From NCBI RefSeq assembly GCF_030264295.1, contig NZ_CP127173.1:317501-381500 (forward strand): 64,000 nt of DNA. Direction: 5' to 3'. The DNA is from Amycolatopsis nalaikhensis. GTDB lineage: Bacteria > Actinomycetota > Actinomycetes > Mycobacteriales > Pseudonocardiaceae. Below are positions 7,416 to 15,673 of this stretch, piece by piece. The translations under genes were made by a program, and so were the position numbers. Numbering within the stretch: position 1 is the first letter of the stretch; each line of letters starts with the position of its first letter. The notes under the pieces are model-generated. The model made no database searches and was not told where the DNA came from. It was given only the letters and a program-made list of their open reading frames with translations.

Positions 7416-8908
7416 GACAGCTCGACTCCTTCGATGTCGGCCACGAGGTCGCCGTCGGACCACCCGGCCTGGTGTTCGGCGACGACGGCCCCGGCGCGCA
7501 GCACCAGGACGCGGTCGCTGAGGCGCAGGTCGTCGAGCTCGTCGCTGACGATCAGCACCGCCTTGCCCTCGGCGCGCACCCGGTCGACGACCGCGAGCAG
7601 CGCCTCCTTCGACTTCACGTCCACCCCGGCGGTCGGGTTGATCAGCACGACCACCCGCGGGTCGCTCAGCAGCGCCCGCGCCAGCACGACCTTCTGCTGG
7701 TTGCCGCCGGAGAGGTCGGACACGGGCTGGTCGGCGCCCGCGGCCACGATGTCGTAGTCCTTCAGCGCCTGCGACGCCTTCGCGTACCGCGTGCCCGGCG
7801 ACGCGATCCCGCCGCGGCCCAGCTTGTCCAAAATGGACAGGGTGGCGTTGTCGGCGATCGAGTGCTCCAGGACCAGGCCTTCGTGGTGCCGGTCGCGCGG
7901 CACGCAGCCGATCCCCGCCTTCAGCGCCGCCGGGATGTCGCCCGGCCGCAACGGCGCGCCGTCGACGCGGATCGTGCCCGCCGACGGCGTCCGCAGCCCG
8001 TAGACCGTCTCCGCGACCTGGTGTTTCCCGCTGGCGTTACTGCCCGCGAGGCCCACGACTTCGCCGCGGCGGAGCCGGAAGGAGACGTCGTGGAAGCCGT
8101 CGCCGGACAGGCCGTCGACGCTCAGGATCTCCGCCGCGCCGTCGTCGAGCGCCTCGCGGGAGGCGGCGTCGCGGACGGACAGGCCGCCCGGCTCACCGGT
8201 CATCGCGTCGACCAGTTCCGCCCGGCCGACCTCCGCGACCGGCGCGGTGAGCACGTGCTTGGCGTCGCGCAGGACCGTCACGGCCTGGCAGACCTCGTAC
8301 ACCTCGTGCAGGTGGTGCGAGATGAACAGGAACGTCACCCCGCCCGCCTGCATCTGGCGCATCCGCTCGAAGAGCCGCTCGATGGCCTGGCTGTCGAGCT
8401 GCGCGGTCGGCTCGTCGAGGACGATGAACCGGGCGCCGTACGACAGCGCGCGGGCGATCTCGACGAACTGCCGGTCCTCCACCGACAGCTCGCCGGCCGG
8501 GGTGTCGACGTCGACGTGCACGTCCCACGAGTCGAGCAGCTCGCGGGCCTTGCGCCGCAACGACTTCCAGCCGATCGCGAAGCCGCCGCCCGCCTGCCGG
8601 TTGAGGAACAGGTTCTCCGCGACCGTCAGCTGCGGGACGACCATCGCGTGCTGGTACACGCAGGCGACGCGCGCCTTCCACTCGTCCTGTTTGGACAGCG
8701 GCGGGGCCGGTTCGCCGCCGAACTCGACGTGCCCGGTGTCCGTGGCGGACAGCCCGGTGAGGATGGAGACGAGCGTCGACTTGCCGGCCCCGTTGCGCCC
8801 GACGAGCGCGTGGGACTCGCCGGGCCGCACGGTCAGGCTGACGTCGTGCAGCGCCACGGTCGGGCCGTAGCGCTTGCCCACGCCGCGGGCGCTGACGACG
8901 GGGGTCAC
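7412..8908 (-). CDS. Sugar ABC transporter ATPase with two nucleotide-binding domains, RbsA-like
   Basis: 498 residues. Domain 1 has a good Walker A (GRNGAGKS, about 37-44), a signature LSVED and Walker B IVLDEPTAQLD. Domain 2 has the degenerate P-loop GSNASGKHQ usual in this family, the signature LSGGNQQK and a Walker B reading VVLINPTAGVD. Here Asn replaces the Asp, and the catalytic Glu is lost, so domain 2 is probably poor at hydrolysis. GTG at 8908 overlaps the stop of the binding-protein gene. It energises uptake through the RbsC-like permease. Substrate inferred as L-fucose or a related deoxy sugar. Confidence 0.88.
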   Translation of the reverse strand: MTPVVSARGVGKRYGPTVALHDVSLTVRPGESHALVGRNGAGKSTLVSILTGLSATDTGHVEFGGEPAPPLSKQDEWKARVACVYQHAMVVPQLTVAENLFLNRQAGGGFAIGWKSLRRKARELLDSWDVHVDVDTPAGELSVEDRQFVEIARALSYGARFIVLDEPTAQLDSQAIERLFERMRQMQAGGVTFLFISHHLHEVYEVCQAVTVLRDAKHVLTAPVAEVGRAELVDAMTGEPGGLSVRDAASREALDDGAAEILSVDGLSGDGFHDVSFRLRRGEVVGLAGSNASGKHQVAETVYGLRTPSAGTIRVDGAPLRPGDIPAALKAGIGCVPRDRHHEGLVLEHSIADNATLSILDKLGRGGIASPGTRYAKASQALKDYDIVAAGADQPVSDLSGGNQQKVVLARALLSDPRVVVLINPTAGVDVKSKEALLAVVDRVRAEGKAVLIVSDELDDLRLSDRVLVLRAGAVVAEHQAGWSDGDLVADIEGVELS

Positions 8909-9963
8909 AGCTGGTTCCCCCAGAGGGCCTTGTCGTCCACGTTGGCCTTGGTGATGACCGGCGCGGGCAGCTGGTCCTCGAGGATGCCGGGGCTGACTTC
9001 GACGATGGTGCTGCCGTGGTCGGTCGGGCCGGGCTTGAACGTCTCGCCGGCCATGGCCTTCTTCAGCCAGTACAGGCCGTACTTCGCGTAGGCGTCGGCG
9101 GGCTGGGACACGGTGGCGTCCAGCTCGCCTGCGCGGATCGCGGCCAGCTCCTGCGGGATGCCGTCGTTGGACACGAGCACGACGTGCTTCGGGTCGCCGA
9201 CCGGGAACGCCATGTTCTTGCGCTTGAGCGCCTGCTGGGTCGGGGCCAGGTAGACGCCGCCCGCCTGCATGTAGACGCCCTTGATGTCCGGGTTGGCCGT
9301 CAGCATGCTGTCCAGGCCGGAGGACGCCTTGTCGGCCTTCCACTCGGCCGGGATGTCGAGCACCTGGATGCCCGGGTACTTGGAGGCCATGCAGGACTTG
9401 AAGGCCTCCGAGCGGTCGCGGCCGTTGACCGAGGCCAGGTCGCCCTGGATCTGCACGACCTTGCCGGACTTGACCTTCTCGCCGATCGCGTCGCACGCCT
9501 TGGTGCCGTAGGCCTTGTTGTCGGCCCGGACCACCATCGCGACCTTGCCGCCTTCGGGGGCGACGTCGACCGCGACCACCGGCACGCCCTTGTTCTCGGC
9601 CTGCTTGAGCCCGGCGACGACGGCCGCGGAGTCCAGCGGCGTCACGACCAGGCCCTTGACGCCCTGGTTGAGGAAGGTGCCGATGTCGGTGATCAGCTTC
9701 GCCGGGTCGCTGTCCGCGTTGACCGTCGGGAGGACGTCGACGCCCTCCTCCTTGGCCATCTGCGGCACGTAGTTGTTGTAGGCCTGCCAGAACGGCGAGG
9801 TCAGCAGCGGGACCGTGGCCCCGATCTTGCCGCCCGCGCCACCACCGGCGGCCGGGGCCGCGGCGTTGTCCTTTGTGGACCCGCAGGCGCTCAGCACGAG
9901 GCCGCAGACGGCGGCCGTCGCGGCCACCTGGATCACCCTGCTTTTGAATGACACTGCGCGCAC
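8905..9963 (-). CDS. Sugar-binding lipoprotein of the ABC transporter
   Basis: 352 residues. The N-terminus is a lipoprotein signal: basic SFKSR, hydrophobic segment, then LVLSACGS with Cys at about residue 27. A Gly/Ala-rich linker leads to a type-1 periplasmic-binding (RbsB/XylF-like) domain: IGATVPLLTSPFWQAYNNY, then GVKGLVVTPLDSAAVVAGL and VLVSNDGIPQELAAI. GTG at 9963 is chosen because AAGGAGG lies 5 bp upstream; a second GTG at 9954 is possible. The protein would be anchored outside the membrane and hand the sugar to the permease. Its gene overlaps the ATPase gene start. Confidence 0.88.
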   Translation of the reverse strand: MRAVSFKSRVIQVAATAAVCGLVLSACGSTKDNAAAPAAGGGAGGKIGATVPLLTSPFWQAYNNYVPQMAKEEGVDVLPTVNADSDPAKLITDIGTFLNQGVKGLVVTPLDSAAVVAGLKQAENKGVPVVAVDVAPEGGKVAMVVRADNKAYGTKACDAIGEKVKSGKVVQIQGDLASVNGRDRSEAFKSCMASKYPGIQVLDIPAEWKADKASSGLDSMLTANPDIKGVYMQAGGVYLAPTQQALKRKNMAFPVGDPKHVVLVSNDGIPQELAAIRAGELDATVSQPADAYAKYGLYWLKKAMAGETFKPGPTDHGSTIVEVSPGILEDQLPAPVITKANVDDKALWGNQL

Positions 9964-9998
9964 CGCATCCTCCTTGATGACAGCGGAAACGAAGTCTT

Positions 9999-10745
9999 CT
10001 AGTCGTGGTGGACGGGCCCGCGGGGGCGCAGGCCGTACATGCCGCCGTCGACCGCGAGCGCGGTGCCGGTGGTCGACGCGGAAAGCGGGCTGGCGAGGTA
10101 GGCGACGGCGTTCGCGACCTCGTCGGCGGTGACCAGGCGGCCCATCGGCTGGCGGGCCGCGAGGGCCGCGCGTTCGGCCGCCGGGTCGTCGGCCGCGTCG
10201 AGGAGCCGGCCCACCCACGGGGTGTCGGCCGTGCCCGGGCACACGCAGTTGACGCGGATGCGGTCGGGCAGGTGGTCGGTCGCCATGGCCAGGGTCAGCG
10301 AGAGCACCGCGCCCTTGCTGGCCGAGTAGAGCGCGCGGTTGGGCAGCCCGGCCCAGGCCGCGATGGAGCAGGTGTTGACGATCGCCGCGGACGGCGAGTT
10401 CTTCAGGTGCGGCAGCGCGGCGCGGGCGAGCCGGACCATGCCGACGACGTTGACGTCGAACACGCGGTGCCACTCGTCGTCGTCGTTGGCCGTGACGTCG
10501 CCCTGCGCGCCGATCCCCGCGTTGTTGACGAGGATGTCGAGGCGCCCGAAGCGTTCCATCACGGCGTCGATCGCCGCGCGGACCTCGTCGTCGGAGGAGA
10601 CGTCACACCGGATGCCGTCGTCGCCGGGTTTCAGGTCGAGCGCCGCCACCTGCGCACCGCGTTCGGCCAGCAAGTCCGCGACGGCCTTGCCGATGCCCGA
10701 GGCGCCTCCGGTGACGGCGGCCACCAGGCCCTCGAATTCACTCAC
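9999..10745 (-). CDS. SDR-family dehydrogenase, probable 2-keto-3-deoxy-L-fuconate dehydrogenase
   Basis: 248 residues, classical SDR. It has the cofactor motif VTGGASGIG (about 12-20), the NNAG motif at about 80, catalytic Ser in VNTCSIAAW, and YSASK with Tyr/Lys. The C-terminus ends AVDGGMYGL. In the oxidative fucose route this step follows fuconate dehydratase and makes 2,4-diketo-3-deoxy-L-fuconate. GTG at 10745 overlaps the end of the dehydratase gene by 8 bp. Role assigned from position between the dehydratase and transport genes and from family; sequence alone would only give SDR. Confidence 0.8.
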   Translation of the reverse strand: MSEFEGLVAAVTGGASGIGKAVADLLAERGAQVAALDLKPGDDGIRCDVSSDDEVRAAIDAVMERFGRLDILVNNAGIGAQGDVTANDDDEWHRVFDVNVVGMVRLARAALPHLKNSPSAAIVNTCSIAAWAGLPNRALYSASKGAVLSLTLAMATDHLPDRIRVNCVCPGTADTPWVGRLLDAADDPAAERAALAARQPMGRLVTADEVANAVAYLASPLSASTTGTALAVDGGMYGLRPRGPVHHD

Positions 10746-12042
10746 TTGCGGTCTCCGTCCACTCGGGACCGTCCGGGAAGCGGAACCGGCGCAGCGTGGC
10801 GTCGTGCATGCGCGCGGAGAACCCGGGTGCGGTCGGGGCGAGGTACCGGCCGCGCTCGACGACGGCCGGGTCGGTGAAGTGCTCGTGCAGGTGGTCGACC
10901 CACTCGATGGTGCGGTCGGTGTCGGTGCCGGACACGGCCACGAAGTCGAACATCGACAGGTGCCGTACGAGCTCGCAGAGCCCGACCCCGCCCGCGTGCG
11001 GGCACACCGGGACGCCGAACTTGGCCGCCAGCAACAGGATCGCGAGGTTCTCGTTGAACCCGCCGACGCGGGCGGCGTCCAGCTGCAGCACCGAAATCGC
11101 GTTCGCCTGCAGCAGCTGCTTGAACACCACGCGGTTCTGGACGTGCTCGCCGGTGGCGACCTTGATCGGGGCAAGCGCTTTCGCGATCGCCGCGTGGCCG
11201 AGGACGTCGTCCGGCGACGTCGGTTCCTCGATCCAGTACGGGTCGTACGGCGCCAGCGCGGTCATCCAGGTGACCGCGGCGGAGACGTCCCAGCGCTGGT
11301 TGGCGTCGACGGCGATCCGGATGTCCGGGCCGACGGTCTCGCGGGCCAGCTTCATCCGGCGGACGTCGTCCTCGAGGTTGCCGCCGACCTTCAGTTTGAT
11401 CATCTCGAAGCCGTCCGCGACGGCCTGTTCGGCGAGCCGGACGAGCTTCGCGTCCGCGTAGCCGAGCCAGCCGGGGGACGTGCTGTAGGCCCGGTAGCCG
11501 CGGGCTTCGAGCTGCTTCGCGCGTTCGGCCCGGCCGGGCTCGGCGGCCCGCAGGATGTCGAGGGCTTCGGCTTCGGTGAGCGCGTCGGTCAGGTAGCGGA
11601 AGTCCACGAGCGACACGAGCTCTTCCGGCGTCATCCGGGAGGCGAACTGCCAGACGGGCAGGTTCGCGCGCCGCGCGGCGAGGTCCCACGCCGCGTTGAC
11701 GATCGCCCCGACGGCCATGTGCGCGACGCCCTTTTCCGGGCCCAGCCAGCGGAACTGCGAGTCGCCGACGAGCGTGCGGGACAGGTCGCCGAGCGCGGCC
11801 GCGTCCTCCGGGACGTCCCGGCCGACGACGTGCGGGGCGAGCGCGCGGATCGCCGCCGCCTGGACGTCGTTGCCGCGGCCGATGGTGAACGCGAGGCCGT
11901 AGCCGTCCGGGCCGCCGTCGGTGTGCAGCACGACGTAGGCGGCCGAGTAGTCCGGGTCCGGGTTCATCGCGTCCGAGCCGTCGAGTTCCCGGGAGGTCGG
12001 GAACCGGACGTCGAGGACCTCCATGCCGATGATCTTCGCCAT
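10738..12042 (-). CDS. fucD: L-fuconate dehydratase, enolase superfamily
   Basis: 434 residues from ATG at 12042 ([17 protein letters not shown]). The enolase-superfamily active site is complete: the Lys pair in [10 protein letters not shown], metal ligands in [27 protein letters not shown] and [11 protein letters not shown], and the late [11 protein letters not shown]. The wording matches L-fuconate dehydratases, which remove water from L-fuconate to give 2-keto-3-deoxy-L-fuconate. Because of a one-base shift near 12097, the upstream FAH frame now runs into this gene without a stop, so a fusion of about 720 residues could be made if the sequence is right. The ATG at 12042 still has AGGCAGG-type purines upstream. 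Confidence 0.88.
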   Translation of the reverse strand: MAKIIGMEVLDVRFPTSRELDGSDAMNPDPDYSAAYVVLHTDGGPDGYGLAFTIGRGNDVQAAAIRALAPHVVGRDVPEDAAALGDLSRTLVGDSQFRWLGPEKGVAHMAVGAIVNAAWDLAARRANLPVWQFASRMTPEELVSLVDFRYLTDALTEAEALDILRAAEPGRAERAKQLEARGYRAYSTSPGWLGYADAKLVRLAEQAVADGFEMIKLKVGGNLEDDVRRMKLARETVGPDIRIAVDANQRWDVSAAVTWMTALAPYDPYWIEEPTSPDDVLGHAAIAKALAPIKVATGEHVQNRVVFKQLLQANAISVLQLDAARVGGFNENLAILLLAAKFGVPVCPHAGGVGLCELVRHLSMFDFVAVSGTDTDRTIEWVDHLHEHFTDPAVVERGRYLAPTAPGFSARMHDATLRRFRFPDGPEWTETASE

Positions 12043-12044
12043 GG

Positions 12045-12897
12045 TCAGGCCTGCCTCGCGGTCTGGCGCTGCCGCCCGAGGCCGTCGATCTCGAGCTTCG
12101 ATCACGTCGCCGTCGCGCAGGTACGGCTTCGGGTCGGGCTGGCCGAGCGCGACGCCTTCGGGGGTGCCGGTGTTGATCAGGTCGCCGGGCCGCAGCACCA
12201 TCACCTGGCTCAGGTGGTGGACGATCTCGGCGACGCTGAAGATCATGTCCTTGGTCGACGAGTCCTGCTTCTTCTCGCCGTTGACCCACAGCCGCAGGCC
12301 GAGGTCCTGCGGGTCGGGCACCTCGCTCGCCGGCACGAGCGCCGGGCCGAGCGGGTTGAAGTTCTCGCAGGACTTGCCCTTGTCCCACTGGGCGGTGCGG
12401 AACTGCAGCGCGCGCTCGGAGACGTCGTTCGAGACGACGTACCCGGCGACGTACTCGAGGGCTTCCTCGACGCTCTCCAGGTAGCGCGCGGTCTTGCCGA
12501 TGACGACGCCCAGCTCGACCTCCCAGTCGGTGCTGACCGACCCGCGCGGGATGAGGACGTCGTCGGCCGGGCCGACCACGACGTCCGGCGCCTTCATGAA
12601 GACGACGGGCTCGGTGGGCGGCGTCGCGCCGGTCTCCTCGGCGTGGCGGCGGTAGTTCATGCCGATGCAGACGACCTTGCCGGGCTGGGCGATCGGCGAG
12701 CCGACGCGCAGCGCCTCGACGTCGGCTTTCGGCAGTTCCCCGGCGGCGAGCGCGGCGGTGGCTCGCGCGATCCCGTCCGCGGCGAGGAAGCCGCCGTCGA
12801 TGTCGGCGGTCAGCCCGCTCAGCTCGTAGGTCGTGCCGTCGCCGGCACGCACGAACGGACGCTCACTTCCCGGTTCCCCGAGGCGCAGAAGCTGCAC
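12045..12897 (-). CDS. Fumarylacetoacetate-hydrolase-family enzyme (diketo-deoxy-fuconate hydrolase-like), frameshifted near its 3' end
   Basis: About 283 residues from GTG at 12897 ([21 protein letters not shown] upstream). The FAH fold motifs are present: [16 protein letters not shown], the metal ligands in [11 protein letters not shown], and [15 protein letters not shown]. This enzyme would cleave 2,4-diketo-3-deoxy-L-fuconate to pyruvate and L-lactate, the last step. At 12096-12100 the minus strand reads GATCGAAGCTCGAG; dropping one base restores the expected family tail [15 protein letters not shown] and a stop at 12045-12047, three bases before the dehydratase ATG. As printed, the frame instead runs on into fucD. 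Either a real frameshift or a sequencing error; only the last 16 residues or so are affected. Confidence 0.8.
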
Positions 12898-12925
12898 GGA
12901 TATCCCCTTCACCCACATCGACCAG

Positions 12926-12936
12926 ACATCCGATGT
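12926..12936. promoter_or_regulatory. Candidate GntR operator, fucose operon 2
   Basis: ACATCCGATGT is a perfect 5-1-5 palindrome, 29 bp before the FAH start. The core ACATCCGA recurs at 5533 in front of the regulator and first operon. It lies in the gap between the fucose operon and the divergent MFS gene (12898-13100), which must hold both promoters. Confidence 0.5.
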
Positions 12937-13100
12937 ATATCGCAGTCGCAGGCCTCGATCCAGAGCCAGCGGCGAATTGTCGGAAAATTGGTCGGATCAG
13001 TATCGGTTCACGCTCATTCGAGCACGGCGTGTCACCGATCACAGCCGGAATAGTCCCGCGGCCGGGGCCGCTGGTCGAGGTCAGGGACCGGAGGAGGCCG

Positions 13101-14318
13101 ATGACCACCACGGCGGAACGTACCGCGCCCGGCCGGCGCGCGCAGCTGAAGTTCGTCCTGGTCCTGGGCGGTCTCACGGCGTTCGGGCCGCTGTCGATCG
13201 ACATGTACCTGCCCGCGCTGCCCCGGATGGCGGGCGACCTCCACGCGGCGGACAGCACGGTCCAGCTGACGCTCAGCGTGTTCATCGTCGGGCTGGCCCT
13301 GGGTCAGCTCGTGCTGGGGCCGCTCTCGGACGCGTTCGGGCGCCGCCGCCCGCTGCTGGTGGGCCTGGTCCTGTACGTCGTGGGTTCGGTGCTGTGCGCG
13401 GTGAGCCCGGACGCGTGGCTGCTCGTCGCGGCGCGGTTCGTGCAGTCGCTCGGCGCGGCGGCGGGGGTCGTGATCGCGCGGGCGATCGTGCGGGACCTGT
13501 TCTCCGGCACCGCGATGACGAAGTTCTTCTCGACGCTGATGCTGGTGAGCGGGCTGGCCCCGATCCTGGCGCCGCTGATCGGCGGGCAGCTGCTGAACTG
13601 GACGTCGTGGCGCGGCGTGTTCGTGGTCCTGACGGCGTTCGGCGCGCTGCTGCTGGCCGTGGTGGCGTTCTTCCTGCCGGAGCCGTCGGATTCGCGGTCC
13701 CCGGCGCGGCTCGGCCAGGTGATGCGGACCTACGGGCGGCTGGCGCTCGACCGGTCGTTCGCGGGGTACGCGCTGGCGTCCGGGCTGCTGTTCGCGTCGA
13801 TGTTCGCCTACATCTCGGGGTCGTCGTTCGCGCTGCAGGGCGTGTACGGGCTGAGTCCCCAGGCGTATAGCGTGGTGTTCGGCGCGAACGGCGTCGGCAT
13901 CGTGCTGGCGGGCCAGCTCAACGGGCGGCTCGTCGGGCGGGTCCGGGAGCGCGTGCTGCTGCGGTCCGGCCTGCTGCTCGGCGTGGTCGGCGGGATTTCG
14001 GTGCTGGCCGCGGCGGTCTTCCACGCGCCGCTGGCGCTGCTGCTGGTGTCGTTGTTCCTGCTGGTGTCGAGCATCGGGCTGGTGATGCCGAACGCGAGTT
14101 CGCTGGCGCTGGCCTCGCACGCGCGGTCGGCGGGTTCGGCGTCGGCGTTGCTGGGGGTGCTGCAGTTCGTGGTGGGCGCGGCGGCGACCCCGCTGGTCGG
14201 CCTGGGCGGGCCGGGCACGGCGATCCCGATGGCGGCGACGATGGCGGGCTTCGCGCTGCTGGCCCTGTTGGCGTTCACGGCCCTGACCCGTCCGGCGCGA
14301 GTTGTCGTGAGTGTTTAG
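13101..14318 (+). CDS. MFS drug exporter, Bcr/CflA (DHA1) type
   Basis: 405 residues with 12 predicted membrane helices. Motif A between helices 2 and 3 reads GPLSDAFGRRRPLL; SIDMYLPALPRMA in helix 1 is the Bcr/CflA mark, and SRDM-like text is replaced by RAIVRDLF in helix 4. ATG at 13101 follows GAGGAGG. Members of this family expel drugs or small metabolites with proton exchange; the substrate cannot be told here. The TAG stop (14316-14318) lies inside the 42-bp terminator palindrome. It is divergent from the fucose operon and may be unrelated to it. Confidence 0.85.
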   Translation: MTTTAERTAPGRRAQLKFVLVLGGLTAFGPLSIDMYLPALPRMAGDLHAADSTVQLTLSVFIVGLALGQLVLGPLSDAFGRRRPLLVGLVLYVVGSVLCAVSPDAWLLVAARFVQSLGAAAGVVIARAIVRDLFSGTAMTKFFSTLMLVSGLAPILAPLIGGQLLNWTSWRGVFVVLTAFGALLLAVVAFFLPEPSDSRSPARLGQVMRTYGRLALDRSFAGYALASGLLFASMFAYISGSSFALQGVYGLSPQAYSVVFGANGVGIVLAGQLNGRLVGRVRERVLLRSGLLLGVVGGISVLAAAVFHAPLALLLVSLFLLVSSIGLVMPNASSLALASHARSAGSASALLGVLQFVVGAAATPLVGLGGPGTAIPMAATMAGFALLALLAFTALTRPARVVVSV

Positions 14319-14347
14319 GGCGGTTCTAACCGCCCTAAACACTCACG
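14306..14347. terminator. 42-bp perfect palindrome, bidirectional terminator (family A)
   Basis: A 20-bp perfect stem with a CT loop. It contains the stop codons of both converging genes, TAG of the MFS gene and TGA of the small helical protein. The outer CGTGAGTG and the centre GTTCTAAC match the palindromes at 6313 and 46731, while the middle 9 bp differ. Confidence 0.82.
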
Positions 14348-14603
14348 AGGGAGACGACAGCAGGCGCTTGAGTTCGTCGGCCGCGCGCTCGTAGCCCGCG
14401 TCGGCGATTCGCTGCAGCTCCAGGAGGTCCGCGGCCGCCACCGCGCGGCGCGTCAGCAGCTCTCCGGCGTGTTCGGAACCTTCGTCGAGCAGCGCGCTCA
14501 GCTCGGCGATGTCGCCGTGGGCGTCGGCGAGGTCGGCCAGGCGGTCGAGGGCCGTCTCGTTGCCCGCGTCGGCGAGCGCGCGCAGGGTTTCGCGGTCGGT
14601 CAT
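14343..14603 (-). CDS. Small helical-repeat protein
   Basis: 86 residues, all predicted helix, made of Leu/Ala-rich two-helix units such as TLRALADAGNETALDRLADLA and LLELQRIADAGYERAADEL. This resembles short ankyrin/Sel1-like solenoids, but no family is certain. ATG at 14603 is taken; another in-frame ATG lies at 14612. The gene is divergent from the MerR regulator, and its start lies 15 bp from the MerR operator, so MerR may control it as well. Function unknown. Confidence 0.65.
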   Translation of the reverse strand: MTDRETLRALADAGNETALDRLADLADAHGDIAELSALLDEGSEHAGELLTRRAVAAADLLELQRIADAGYERAADELKRLLSSPS

Positions 14604-14617
14604 GCCCCCCATCGTGC

Positions 14618-14640
14618 GACCTTGCCCCTGGGGCAAGGTC
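14618..14640. promoter_or_regulatory. MerR-type operator within a 19-bp-spacer promoter
   Basis: A perfect 11-1-11 palindrome (GACCTTGCCCC and its complement around a central T). It holds a -35 box TTGCCC at 14622-14627. Exactly 19 bp later comes GACGAT (14647-14652), the long spacer typical of MerR-activated promoters. Transcription would start near 14659, where the GTG start codon lies, so the mRNA would be leaderless. Confidence 0.75.
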
Positions 14641-14658
14641 AAGTGCGACGATGGGCGC

Positions 14659-15396
14659 GTGCTCACCATCGGACAGCTAGCCGGGTACGTCGGGGTGACG
14701 ACCAAGGCGATCCGGGTGTACCACGCGAAGGGGCTGCTGCCCGAGCCCCCGCGTGACGCGTCGGGCTACCGCCGCTACAGCGCCGCCGACGCGGTCGAGC
14801 TGATCAAGATCCGCACGCTCGCCGAGGCGGGCGTCCCGCTGGCCCGCATCCGCGAACTCCGCGACGGCGACCGGGAAGCGTTGCGGCGGATCGAAGCGGA
14901 CCTGTCCGCCCGCATCGACGGCTTGCTGGCCACCCGCGAGCGGCTCCGTCAGCTCGCGAGCGGCACCCTCTCCCCCTTGCCGCCGCCGGTGGTGGCCCAT
15001 CTCGAGGAGCTGCCCGGCTGGGGGTTCAGCGAGCGTTGGGTGGCGCTGCAGAACGACCTGTGGACGCTGGTGTTCGCCACCCACCCGGAAACGGCTCTGG
15101 CGTCGTTCCACGACCAGGCGGCGATGCTGGCCGACCCGGAGCTGCGCGCGGTTTTCCTGGCCTACGACCGGCTGCACGACGTGCCACCGGACGACCCGCA
15201 CGTGGATGCCTTGGCCGCGCGGATCGTCGCCGAGACCCGGGCGCGGTACGGCGCGGATTTGCCCGCGTACGAGCCGGATTCCGCGATCCCGGGGCTGGTG
15301 CAGGGCGCGGTCAACGCGTCGTCCCCCGCGTGGCGGCGGCTCGACGCGTTGATCCGCGAACGACTCAGGCCAGCGACGCCAGGTCCGCCGTCTTGA
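14659..15396 (+). CDS. MerR-family transcriptional regulator
   Basis: 245 residues. The winged helix at the N-terminus reads LTIGQLAGYVGVTTKAIRVY then HAKGLLPEPPRD and GYRRYSAADAVELIKI, a complete MerR DNA-binding domain, followed by a coiled-coil linker and an unassigned helical C-terminal domain of about 140 residues. There is no metal-binding Cys pattern, so it probably senses a small molecule. GTG at 14659 is chosen because it fits the promoter spacing. The 3' end overlaps the stranded oxidoreductase fragment (15365-15607), which runs on the other strand; that convergent overlap existed before the element inserted. Confidence 0.83.
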   Translation: MLTIGQLAGYVGVTTKAIRVYHAKGLLPEPPRDASGYRRYSAADAVELIKIRTLAEAGVPLARIRELRDGDREALRRIEADLSARIDGLLATRERLRQLASGTLSPLPPPVVAHLEELPGWGFSERWVALQNDLWTLVFATHPETALASFHDQAAMLADPELRAVFLAYDRLHDVPPDDPHVDALAARIVAETRARYGADLPAYEPDSAIPGLVQGAVNASSPAWRRLDALIRERLRPATPGPPS

Positions 15397-15607
15397 GCTG
15401 CTCCGCCGTCACCTTCGCGCGGCCGTCCACCAACGCTCCCAGCGCGTCGCCGTCGTCCCACATGTTCACGTTCATCGCCGCCGCCACTTCGCCGTCGCGC
15501 AGCCAGAACGCCGTGAACTCGCGGGACGCCAGGTCCCCGCGGACCACCAGCTCGTCGTTCGCCGGGTCCGCCAGGCCGCGGTACTCGCAGCCCAGGTCGT
15601 ACTGGTC
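15365..15607 (-). pseudogene. Stranded native 3' end of the ferredoxin-reductase-type gene
   Basis: Reading leftward from the attL core, this encodes DQYDLGCEYRGLADPANDEL and on to DGRAKVTAEQLKTADLASLA and a stop. It is the C-terminal dimer domain of the oxidoreductase whose 5' part lies at 27584-28564. It has host-like high GC and no start of its own. The element at 15600-27583 separated it from the rest of the gene. The tail now attached to the gene is a different, element-borne version with the same reading (MNVN.WDDGDAL, LK(T/V)). Confidence 0.85.
15600..15607. other. Attachment core, left (attL)
   Basis: TACTGGTC, identical to 27576-27583. To the left is host coding sequence (native gene tail); to the right is element sequence beginning CTTGTAAGAACC. 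The integrase starts 66 bp away. The preceding GTC(G/A) is also nearly shared. The true crossover dinucleotide for a serine integrase lies somewhere inside this core. Confidence 0.75.
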
Positions 15608-15673
15608 CTTGTAAGAACCGAACAGGGGTACGCTGACACAGGTGCTCTGAGCAGGCGAAACGAGGACTCGACC

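Noticed and set aside
10738..12918. Natural two-domain FAH-dehydratase fusion
   Set aside because: The normal FAH C-terminus is still readable one base out of frame and the dehydratase has its own ATG, so a frameshift is more likely than an evolved fusion.
15365..15547. 60-codon frame opening MVRGDLAS as a gene
   Set aside because: It is the interior of the stranded oxidoreductase tail; the ATG is an ordinary internal codon of the native gene.
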